Positions 51,274 to 61,408 of a stretch of DNA of 64,000 bases are shown piece by piece (the first letter of the stretch is position 1; every line of letters starts with the position of its first letter). The translations under genes were made by a program, and so were the position numbers. This DNA comes from Spirogloea muscicola (taxonomy: Eukaryota > Streptophyta > Zygnematophyceae > Spirogloeales > Spirogloeaceae), in NCBI GenBank assembly GCA_009602725.1, contig WELB01000146.1, positions 112,737 to 176,736 on the forward strand. The letters run 5' to 3'. Below the pieces are notes generated by a model. That model did not search any database and was not told the DNA's origin. It saw only the letters and a list, made by a program, of their open reading frames with translations.

Positions 51274-52513
51274 ATGTCCGCCGCCGCATCCGCCGCCGCA
51301 TCCGCCGCCGCCGCCGCCGCCGCGCCGCCGGCGTTGCCCCCGGTGAGTGCCGCGGNGCAGAGAAACCTGCGCCCGCCGCCGCGGAGGCTGCTGCGGCGCG
51401 GCGGCAGCGGCGACGGATCGAGTGCCTCCCGTTCGCCGCGCATGACGGCGCACACCCCCTGTTGGCTCCTCGCAGGCCCGCCGCCGGCGCGTCGGCGGCG
51501 GACGAGGACCGGCACGCCTGCCTGGAGCCGCCGGCGGCTGAGGACGTGAGAACCTCCGCCCTGAGCGCCAGGCTCGGCTGCCGCACAGGAGAGCCCCCTG
51601 GCGTCGGCAGCCTTTAAATTGGTCATCAGGGCAGCAGTCACAAGCGCCGCACGCTGACTTTTTGCAGATGGCAAGGATACATCTGCGGAAACTGATTGAT
51701 GGTTTTGTTCATTATTATTTTGATTCTGGTATCCTCGGTCCTTGATGGCGGAGCGGCTGCACAGGCGCGAGGCAAGGCGTCCAGGAGGCCCCGCAGCTGC
51801 ACAGGTTGCTCACTCGCGCCGGAAGCACGAATGCGGCTCAGAAGCTCTGAGAAGCCCTTACTTCGTTCTGTCAGGCCTCGCTCGTTTCCGTGTCCACACC
51901 CCGCTGCATAAGGCCAGTGAGCCTGGCGTGGCCGATGCATCCTGATGCATGCTGCTGAGCGGCCGCAGCTCGCCCTGGTACAACGCATGTGACTCTCGGC
52001 TTGCCAGTTTGTGGTCTGGATGACGGGAAACGTCTCATCTGCCTGGCCATGCCCACCAGCTCTACTCCAGCTTTCTTGCTCTACTCCAGCTTTCTCACTG
52101 CAACCTGACTACCTGGTTCTCGCCTGCCTTTTTGCTACCTCACCAGCCAGTTCGGCAACACTGAAGCTCTCTGCAGAGCTGGTCCGCCTCTTCTTGGCAG
52201 GTAACAATGCTGTACAGTGTCAGCAGGTTGTGCAAAGACGAGCTGAGCTTAGTCCTTCAGAGCTGCCTGCAAGCGGATTGATAGATCAAGTTGGCTATCA
52301 TGAGTACTTGAGCATAAACCCTAGCCCTTCAACCTTAACCCCAAAACCCTAAAACCCTAAACAACCCTACCACATACTGCCGCTGATCTTGGCGTTCTCA
52401 TATTTGCAGAGCTGATTCAGAGGGCTGCTATCGTGGCTGAGAGTGAGGGCGACACCATCATTGAAGTTTCTCATGTTGAACGAGTGCTGCCGCAGCTCTT
52501 GCTCGACTTCTGA
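51274..52513 (+). CDS. MHF2: Centromere protein X / MHF2 histone-fold protein
   Basis: The C-terminal two exons are clear: LKLSAELVRLFLA (ending at about 52200) joined to ELIQRAAIVAESEGDTIIEV, SHVERVLPQLLLDF stop 52513, the second half of the CENP-X/MHF2/STRA13 histone fold with its diagnostic LPQLLLDF end. This protein pairs with CENP-S/MHF1 in the kinetochore and with FANCM in fork repair. The 5' part is less certain: an ATG at 51274 starts an alanine-rich stretch with GCC runs (one unresolved base at 51356), then SAADEDRHACLEPPAAED (about 51490-51545) before a GTGAGA donor. The middle exon(s), between 51.66 and 52.14 kb, were not resolved. Unusual: telomere-type repeats lie before and inside the gene. 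Confidence 0.75.
52314..52372 (-). repeat. Interstitial telomere-type repeats in MHF2 intron
   Basis: CCCTAAA-type units with variants (aaaccctagcccttcaacc, aaaccctaaaaccctaaac) in the intron before the last MHF2 exon. Orientation is opposite to the motifs at 51094-51135. Confidence 0.75.
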
Positions 52514-52592
52514 TTCCAACACAGGACTTTGCCGAAGTCGTCAAGACAGGTAAAATGGTACAGACTGGCCCCCGCCAAGAGCAAGGGCCAAG

Positions 52593-52622
52593 TCCTAAAC
52601 CCTAAATCCCTAAACCCTAAAG
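52593..52622 (-). repeat. Interstitial telomere-type repeats
   Basis: cctaaaccctaaatccctaa then accctaaag, about four units, 80 bp after the MHF2 stop codon. Confidence 0.8.
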
Positions 52623-53289
52623 CAAAATCTGACCACATTCTCGGTCCATACAGACGTTACTACACACAAGCGACCTGGGTACAGTATGACGACAGTTGTT
52701 AAAGCATTACTCAATCTTGGCTGTGACTCTCCTCAGGCAATGTGGGCACCGGCTGCGACCTGTCCCACTTCTTGACGGCCCTGGAGGAGAAAAGTGACAC
52801 CGCCGATGAAGACTGCCCTCGATATCCACACCCTCCATCGGCTCCATTCAGACGTTCATGGCGCCAATACCATACTAAGGCCCACTTCATTGATGTGAAT
52901 TCAAGAGCGTCTAAATTGGACAAACATGTCGGGCTTCAATTTACAGTCTGGCTGTGACACATGCAGACATCCAGTGATGAACGCCTATGCGATGTTGATG
53001 GATTCACTTACACCTCGTCGTGGCCACCTGGCCAACGTGACCAAAGCTGGGCGGCACTACCTCCAAACAGCTACACTAAGGGGTCGTCTCACAGTTACCC
53101 CATGGATGTATGAAGACAGCTTGAACGCTCATTGCTGTTGGAACATTACAGTGTAACATACCCTCGCATTTTGTCAGACTGGTTCGCATTCCTTCATAAA
53201 GCTTTCATGTGCTTGCCCATTCAGGGAAGGGGTCAGAAGCACTGACAAATTCCACTCCCAACCATTTCCAAACTAATATGAATCTGCAC
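52623..53289. other. Intergenic between convergent genes
   Basis: Between MHF2 and WRNIP1 3' ends. An open plus-strand stretch at 52742-52957 (CDLSHFLTALEEKSDTADED) has no known motif; nothing else seen. Confidence 0.4.
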
Positions 53290-56200
53290 TCAACTTGAGC
53301 CAAGATTCAAATCTGGCGAGAGCTGGTTTGCAAGAGTGGCGGGCCTGATGGTGGCCAAAACCGGCTCGCTCAACAGAGGCATCCCATCATCCCGAGCAGG
53401 ACAACGGGGTCCTGAATCTAATGGCCACATGAACAACTTCAAGTCCTTGAGTGAGGGAGGCAGGTAGTCCTGTTCCACAGCTCCATTGTGACTTGGGGGA
53501 TAAATATAGTCCTTGCCATAATTGAGGTCCTTCATCAACTTTGTTGGAGCGTTTCGTAAGTGAAGTGGCACAGGCTCGTTCTGCAAGAACAAGCAACACA
53601 ACACAGGAGTCCACATCATACTTCACTATAAGGTTATGGACTGGGCAACAAGTAGCACAGCATGCATTCGTTCAGTGGGTATATCAATGTGGACTGGTCT
53701 GCTGGGGAATGCAACATGAAGGGAGGGTCATGACAGCCATCCGTACTCACCTGCTTGCTGCCTCGGACCGCCTGCTGAGCAGCCTCGATCCCTCTGCCAA
53801 CCGTGACAAGCCAAGCCCATACCGCGATGACGAAACTTGCATGCTTTCAGTCTCAGATCATATGACTTGAACAAACCAAAGCAGCAGTGCTGTGGACCTG
53901 CATACCATCTTGCCGATATTTCTTTACCCTACAGTCGCTCACCTGTATACAGCGACTGACTTGGGAGCAAGTGCAAGATAGGCTGCGCACTGTGCAAGAT
54001 TGACGTTGCACTCGGGCATGCCCAGAAAGTGGCACGCCTGCACATTGGTGACTGACATGGAAGGTCAATAGCTATTGCTTTTCTGCCCTGGTGCAGAGCT
54101 TACCTCGTATCTAGGTATAGATGGTCCTGCTTTAACAGCATCCGAAAACACAGGAATTAGAGAGCAAACCCAGGCTTTGCTTTTGGGGTGTAACCCTCTG
54201 GAATGTTGAGTACTCAGATCTCTTCAGGGTTTGCAGCTGAAGCTCACTTGGAATGTGGCCACGGCCTGCACCAGGGCCTGGGGGTCGGCGAGACCCACGT
54301 CCTCAGAGGCAAAACGTACAAGCCGCCGCGCCACGTACAGGGGGCCCTCACCACCCTCGAGCATCCGTGCCAGCCAATACAGCGCGGCATTAGCATCCCC
54401 GCCTCGCATGGACTTGTGAAGCGCGCTGACGATGTTGTAGTGCTCGTCGCCAGTCTTGTCGTACGCCACATGGGAGCGCTGCAGCGCGCTCCTGACAGCT
54501 GAGAGGGTAACCTCCACCACTCGCGTCGGCGAGCCCGCGGCCGGTGCACGGCCATCACCGTCCTCAAACCCGCAATTGTTGAGCGTGGGGATGTCTACAG
54601 CACCTTCGGGCAGTCCACTCCTTGCAATGGGCTCCTCGGAGCTCAGCACGGCTTGCCCTGCAGGCGTTGTTGCGGCTGCTGCATCTTCGGCCACGGCAGC
54701 CAGGGCAGCCATCTCCAGCGTGCCCAGCGCTGCTCTGGCATCGCCATCTGCTGCCGCTGCCAGGAACTGCAAAGCGTCGTCCGCCACGACCACCTGAGTA
54801 GGTGACGAACTGGCGGAGGTAGCCTCCTGTACTTGCTCGAGTATGGTCATTGGGAGGCCATGCTGCTCGTCAGAGACGGCACGCCGCAGCAGACTGAGGA
54901 CGTCGCCAGGCTGCAGCTTGTTCAGCGTGAACACCTTGCACCTGGACAGCAGGGCTGGCAATGGAGGAGGAGAAGCGGGACAGTCAGGCTACTGTGGCCT
55001 TCCTCTCTACATTCAGCAGAGGGGCCATCTTCAAATAGAATGACAAATGCTGCACTTGATGGAGCCATAGGATGACGAATCTCCAAGTGAGGGTCACCTG
55101 AGTTGAGCTCAAAGGAGGGGTTCTCGGTTGTCGCGCCGACCAGAATCACATCCCCTGCCTGCTCCCTGGTCACAAGGAGCTCGTCAGCTCGCACTGCTGG
55201 TTTCCAAGAGCAGGCTTTCGCCAGGCGCTCACAGTGAGGTTGAAAGTGCACAACTTCCAAGATGAGGATGGCAGTGCACCTGTGTGTGCGCTGCCAATAA
55301 CAGCAACGCAAACACGGGGCTCCCCATACCTCAACAGCAGGGAGGAATGCATCCTGCTGGCTCTTGTTGAAGCGATGCACCTCGTCAACGAAAAGTAAAG
55401 TGCGCTGATGATGAAGCAGAGGAGAGTAAAGCAAGAGATGGTGGAATGGAGTTAGTTGCTTGGCAATACAAAGCAGATCATCCACCACCTTTCATGTCAG
55501 CATCAGCTGAGGTACATGGTTGATTTGTCATTGAGAATGTGTCAGGAAGTGAGGGTCAGAGCACAGTCAGGGCCAAATTCGGGTCTTAAAGACAATACCT
55601 GCCCACACATTCTGGTGGCCTTGGCAGCGTCCAGAACTACCCTCACGTCCTTGACTCCACTCGTGACGGCTGAGAGCGCCACATATCTGAGCGCCACATC
55701 CCACTCGACATGTCAGGTCCAGAAAATTGTAGCTGTGAGAAGACAGCTATGAGAACTTGCATGCTTTCACCGACGGAGAAACTTCCAGGTGTAGCAGCTG
55801 AAGCTGACCTGAAGGACACCATTTGCGAGATGATGCGCGCAAGCGTGGTCTTCCCGCTGCCCGGCGGGCCCCAGAGGATCATGGATGGCACGGCACCCTT
55901 GGCGAGCAGCTTGCGCAAGATTCTGCCAGGCCCCAGAAGGTGGTCCTGGCCAGCAATGTCGTCCAAGGACCGCGGCCGCATACGCTCCGCCAGCGGCGTG
56001 AACGGCGCCTCGCCCACGACACGGCGGTGCTGCCGTGCTGAGGCGTGGTAGGCACCCAGTTGCTGCCGCTCTCCAGCGGCAGCCAGCCGTGGCCGCTTGG
56101 GGCCCCGCTGGTCCAGTGGCTGAACGTCGTCCGAGCCAGACGTTTCCATCGGAGGCGGCTGGACCCTCGTGCACCAGTCATTTGCCTCAGGCTGGGGCAA

Positions 56201-56950
56201 AGCTGGGTTTGGGGCTCCAGCGGGTTCCTCAGATGCAGCAGGGGCTGCTGTGTCTGCCAGGGGCATCGTCGGCGGCTTCCCAGCGCCATCCGCCGTCGCC
56301 GCCAACTGAGGCCCGGCAAAGAAGCGGTCTACTCGAGCCTGGTGCTTCTCTGCAGCAGTTCAAGCGGCCCGGAGCTCGCTAATTGGAGACCTCTTAGAAG
56401 GGACTTGACACAAGCCGAGCAACTGGAGTGGCCGAATCTACGGAATATGATTTCTGGATTCTAGACTGATTGATACATCATGGTTCAAATCAGTCTTCAG
56501 GCCAATTTACTTGGCAGCACTCACACCGCTGCTGAGTGTTTGATCATCATCAAGAAGGCCCCTCGGAGCTGCAGTCGTGAAGGCCAGCTGATCGACTCAG
56601 ACCTGGCGGCTACGGGCTTCGGAGGGGCTCGGACCTGCAAGGAATGGGGGGCAGTCCGGCGGTGGCGCCGCCGCGGCGGCCCTGCGCTGCCCTCCGCGCA
56701 GAAGCCACTCCATGGCCGCTTCGGCGGAGGCGGCGCCGGTGGCGGCCAGCGCTCGGGCGGCCTGCACGCGATCGGAGGCGGCTCAGCGGGCTCCGCAGAA
56801 GCCCATGGTGCTCTGAGCACGTTCCTCAAGAGGCTCGGCGGACGCCTCGGGCGCTCTCTCAGTATGGAGTCCGCTGCGGACCTCGTCGCGGCCGAAGCCC
56901 ATGTCCACGAGCCTGGCGATGGCGGCCGCCGGCGGCCCGCCTTCTGCCAT
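53290..56950 (-). CDS. WRNIP1: AAA+ ATPase WRNIP1/MGS1 with N-terminal UBA domain
   Basis: Exon 1 (56950-56882) [23 protein letters not shown]; exon 2 (56761-56635) [24 protein letters not shown]: together one UBA domain split by an intron. Exon 3 begins near 56357 with [15 protein letters not shown] (a possible PCNA-binding-like FF motif). AAA core: [37 protein letters not shown] (Walker A), [35 protein letters not shown] (Walker B), [13 protein letters not shown] (sensor 1), [76 protein letters not shown], the C-terminal domain with [20 protein letters not shown], and a stop at 53290. Family role: binds ubiquitinated PCNA at stalled forks. Animal WRNIP1 uses a UBZ zinc finger; plant homologues have a UBA, as here. 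Confidence 0.93.
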
Positions 56951-57567
56951 GGCGCTGGGCCGTCGCGGGAGGGAGCGCTCCTAGTCGCCGCCGCCGCCGC
57001 CAGGCGGAGGCGGGCCCGCGGGGAGCCGCCGCAGAGCCGCGGCCATGGCGGCCGCACGCCGAGTTGCAGGGGTCGTCATGTCGAGAATCGAACGGTGAGC
57101 CCATCCAGAAACGGGCGGGAACTGTGAATGGCCAGCCCAGCAAGGATGGACAAGGTCCAGAGGGCCGAAAGGCGCAATCTCACATATTAGCCATGCAAGA
57201 AGACTATAGCGATTGGGAGCTCAGTAACCCCGAGTCTAGCAGCCGCAAGTCGGAGTTACTTGCAGCTGGGGGTTTCGGTGATCGATCGAGTAAGCTTGTT
57301 ACTGAGCGCATCAGCTTCACAGCAGGTGATGCACATCTGTCGACGTGCTCGCCTTTGTACTTGCCCACTCAGGCCCCCATTACTCAATAGGCACTCTACT
57401 TCCATTTAAGCTCATCCAAAGGGGGGTGAGGGCTGTGAATTTGCCGGCCATGTAAGTTTAAACAAGGTCCAGTATTAGTAACTGAGGTCCGGAGATCTGT
57501 TCAGAATTGCTGCGGCAAGAGGAGGCCCGAAAGAACCCCGCGGAACTCGTGACCAGAGTGCGCACGG
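56951..57567. repeat. WRNIP1 upstream region with module and short repeat
   Basis: GC-rich promoter part to about 57080. A minus-oriented module fragment at about 57120-57165 (ggccagcccagcaaggatgg, acaaggtccagagggc). The diverged third copy of the short dispersed repeat at about 57305-57390 (gctcgcctttgtacttgccc). Confidence 0.6.
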
Positions 57568-60500
57568 TCAGGAGTGAGGAGGGTAGACCGACCACAGTGC
57601 AATGGTGGCGTCACGTGAAGATGACGCCAGCAGCGCGCCGTCTGGTGAGAAGGCCAGGCCTGTGACCTGCTCCCAAGCCACCAACCCCCACTGATCAAAG
57701 ATGGCAACATGATGATGATCTGACAAGCACGTCGGTCTGATTTGCTCTATACGTTCGAGTGAAGCAGCGAGCAAGGAGCATCGGATAATCCGATGAGAGC
57801 GCGCTAGAAAGGCCTCTAGCTTGAACCTCTGCTGAATGGTACTTAAGGATGGCCAGCGGCCTCTGCCGCTTGTAGTCATAGATTCGAACCCTAGACAACA
57901 AAATCACCCATGTCTGTCTTAAACACACCAATTTGCATCTCACATAAATCACATTCTAAGCCGCATCTTGTTCTTGATTATGGAAAACGTGCCATGGACA
58001 ACAGCACATGGGAAAGTGGAGAAGCGAATTTGCGAAAGCATCTGAGCAAGGGTGAGCACCTGTGGTCCCACCCAGCAGTCGCTGCTAGGCGGTCGTCTCC
58101 GCGAATAGCCGTATCAGCTATGCCAGGCCGCCCTTGTGCAACCTCCCTCACAATGCTTGCAGTACCCTACAGGGAAAAAACCTTGAGCAATCGAGCAACC
58201 TGATCGCTGGTTCAAGGACCAAGGACACTCACTTCCATCGGTCTCAGGGTTGACTCCGTCATTGAGAAGGATGCGCAGATACCTCGGCTGCGTTCATTGT
58301 GAAAAAGGCAGCCTTTTCCCCTGCAGAGCCAGCCAAGCCTCCGGCACACTTGCTGTCGACGGACAGGGCCAGGACTGCCAAAGCCAGGGCCACATCAGGG
58401 TGCACTGAACCATTGAAGGACTTTAGAAAGTGGTGAAGGACTGCAAGTTATGGACCTGATCGCTCCTCATGCAAGCAGCGAGCAGCAATGTCCCACCGGG
58501 CTCCTTGCTGATCTGCACGGTGGCTATGGGCGAGGAGACATCGCGCAGGTCCCACAGCCCGACGCTGCCATCTTCATACCTGCACGTCGATACAAAAGGC
58601 ATTATTGCTCAGGTCACACTCTAGAAGGGCTTGACCAACTGCCTGGACAAACACAAAAGGAGGCCTCACCCAGCGACCAGCGCATACTGGCCCGCCATGC
58701 TTGGCCACTGGCGGAGCTCCACCGCCATGCACATGCCTGCAGCAACTTGATCAGTGTACTGTTTAGCACTTTGTCATCACTTGGTCACAGTGAAAGTGAG
58801 CAGATCATGTTCATCACAGACATGCAACCACATCACCTTGCCCTGCACCTTCAGCTGTTGCTATGCTACTGGAAATGTACTGGACTGCCCAGACTGGCAC
58901 AGCAACACATGTCAGCACTTGTGCCGGCACCTGAACTTTGAGGGCCTCCAGCATCGGTGCTGGCAGGGCTGCTTCCAGATGCAGGAGTGTGGCGGATATG
59001 TGCGACACAGTCGCCATTGTGGACGTCCCAGATCTCTGCCTGAGGTGAGCCAGAAGGAGGAATGAGCGATGCACTATCATGACGCAAAGCAACCAAAACA
59101 TCTCTGGTAACTGACAAGCTGCATGTTAACACTCACTATAGAAGGCTCGGAGCCGGCCACCGCTACCAGGATCGTTCCGCAGGCTTCGTCGTCAGGCACT
59201 GCACTTCCACAGAGCAGCGCGGGTAAGCCTCCAAGCAACCTCTTGTGGGTATTACAATTGTTGAAGAGTGGGGCTTTGCCAGACAACCTTCCGAGCTTGA
59301 CGCCAGCAATATCTTCAAGTTCACACAAGTATTTTCTGCAAGCTCAACACTGTGACTAAATGCTGCAAATGAAGAGGCCAACTTGCTCAGGCTCTTTTGG
59401 CTGCCACACATGCTGCGGATGCAACAAGCCAGCCAGCGTGTGTGTGCTGAATACCTAGGTACTCTTCTAAGAGTAGCAAGAGTTGTCCAGGGCATGCCTG
59501 AGAACCTGGAGCAAGGGCTGCTGCTCGAAGTCTGCACGCTCAAGCTTTTGTCCTCCGATGCAGCACCCACTTTCCCCGCAGAATTGAGCAGCACTGAGAG
59601 GCCGCCCCCATGAACACGCTTGTGGGCCACCCCGCCTCGTGGCTCGTTGTGCTCCTCGCTATTGCCACCGGCCCCAGAGCATCGTGGTGCCGTCTCAGTG
59701 CTAGTGCCTGTGTCCGTGCTGGTCAGTGATGCTGCCGCAGCAGGTGCAGCTGCCTTCTGCCGCTCGTTCTGCTCGGCAATGAACGGGTCGCGAGCTCCCT
59801 CTGCTGCTGGATTGTTGCCATCGCTTGGGGCTGCTTGCCACAGGACTGACAGCCTGCAGAAGTTGTAGGAGCCAGTGCGAACAGTGGCGAGTGGTTGCCT
59901 GCCATACGCTCGCGACAGGGACGCAGCGGGGGCACACCAGTTAAGTACAAGTGCAACAGGGGCGACTTGTGAGAGCCTAGGAACATACAAAACTGGAACG
60001 AATTGGTGTACTCCTTGTACACAACCAGTGGACAAGGAAATGCTTCGAGATACTCAATGTTCAGGTTCTTGTCAACATCACGGCCTTACTCTGAGAGGCC
60101 ACCCTCTACAAGCTGCCAGCACTTGATGATGCCGTCGCGGCCCTGACTGGCAGCCGAGCAAACCAACGTGAGAGGTGCGCTGCGCCACTTGCAAGATTGG
60201 GTGAGCTTGAGTGTCATGCCTCAAGTTTCTGCCTTCCAAATTTAAGCACGGCAGCGCTTGCTCAGGGTGACATCCCTCCTGTCTTGCCAGCAGCAATGAG
60301 TCTGCTGTGGGCAACTGCAGCGGCACTTAGTCGGGCAGCTCCTGAATTTGAAGCCTAACGAGTAACACCCTCCTTCCTGTACCCACATATCCTGGACCCA
60401 AGAACCAATTCACCATCTTATGACTGACACAGTCACTTCACCTTAAGACTTTGTTGTAAAGGCTTGTGCTGGCGCTGATCCCAAGTACTCCGCCGGGACC

Positions 60501-60949
60501 TGCAGCGTGTACTCTGCAGCACGAAGGCCAGCATGAGATCGCTTGACGCTTATGAGCAGGTCTGCACGACAAGGCAGAATTGGCAGCCATGAGATCAGCA
60601 GTGGCTTCTCCAATGTGGGATCTGCCAGCGCTTCGTTGCAGACCTCCTGGCAAGCAGCGACCGCCTCGTGGTCAAGTCCCACAACCGCAGCTCCCCAGCA
60701 GCGTCCCTGTGGAAGGAGTGCATCACGGGCCCATGCATGAGCAAGCGAACACCATAGCTGGCCCTGCCAGTCGAGTGACACTGCTGCCGCAGGTGGCGCA
60801 ATGGCGTTCACCGACCCGGAGAGGAGCCTGCCGCTGGGCGGGTGGAAGGCCGTGGCGTTGACGTCGACAGTGTGTCCCCGCAGCACGGCCACTGGGCCCG
60901 GCGCCGCCGGCCGCTGTGGCGCTGCCGTCTGCGCGGCGCCGCCGCTCAT
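57568..60949 (-). CDS. GTS1: WD40 protein GTS1/GNB1L-like
   Basis: Start 60949: MSGGAAQTAAP then PVAVLRGHTVDVNATAFHPP, SGRLLSGS (first WD repeat), GELRLWDLTTRRSL, LGISASTSLYNKVL, SGRDGIIKCWQLVEGGL, RTGSYNFCRLSVL, GTILVAVAGSEPSIV, AEIWDVHNGDCVAHI, GMCMAVELRQWPSMAGQYAL, YEDGSVGLWDLRDVSSPIAT, VRIYDYKRQRPLAILKYHSA and the end VTGLAFSPDGALLASSSRDA, TIALWSVYPP; stop 57568. The motif order is that of Arabidopsis GTS1 and animal GNB1L. The animal protein helps PIKK kinase stability; GTS1 affects growth and biomass. A long Ala/Ser/Thr/Glu-rich linker after the NFCRL segment (about 59870-59560) looks like a lineage insertion or a retained intron. Exon ends in 58.2-59.1 kb are approximate. Confidence 0.88.
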
Positions 60950-61364
60950 GTGGGGCCCCAGCTGTGAGAGGCCAGCCCAAAGAAACGTACAAGGCCTGGC
61001 TTATAGCGCTGCCGCTGGCGCCGCCTTTGCAGTCGCCGCAAGCGAGCGGATGGAAGCTGTGCGCTTGGAGATCAGGCTACGAGGCTCAAGCTCCGAGGTT
61101 TAAGAAGTCTGGAAGACATGTCAGTACATTCCTCTGGGCTGGCCTCTGACAGCCATTGCCTTACATTGGTATAGCGGAGTTACTTTTTCCCCTGTGTTAG
61201 TGCTTATAGTCAAGAGTGACTGGGTCGAGGGTGGCCAATCAAGGGTCAAGGTCCACGCGTAAAGAGTGTCGGGGAGAAGGGTTATTTTTGGTACTCAAGC
61301 AAGCCGGGCTTGGGGTTTAGGGCAAATTAGGGTTCAGCGCCGCCCTGCCGGAGCTTGGCCGGCG

Positions 61365-61402
<38 letters not shown>

Positions 61403-61408
61403 AGCGGC
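60950..61408. promoter_or_regulatory. Divergent promoter region with telo-box and modules
   Basis: Between GTS1 (minus) and PFC1 (plus). Contains hairpin-module fragments at about 60958-60992 (minus) and 61128-61170 (plus, gggctggcctctgacagcca), and telo-box-like ggggtttaggg and attagggttc at 61311-61336 just before the GGC run and the PFC1 start. Telo-boxes are known in plant promoters of translation-related genes, which suits an rRNA methylase. Confidence 0.55.
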
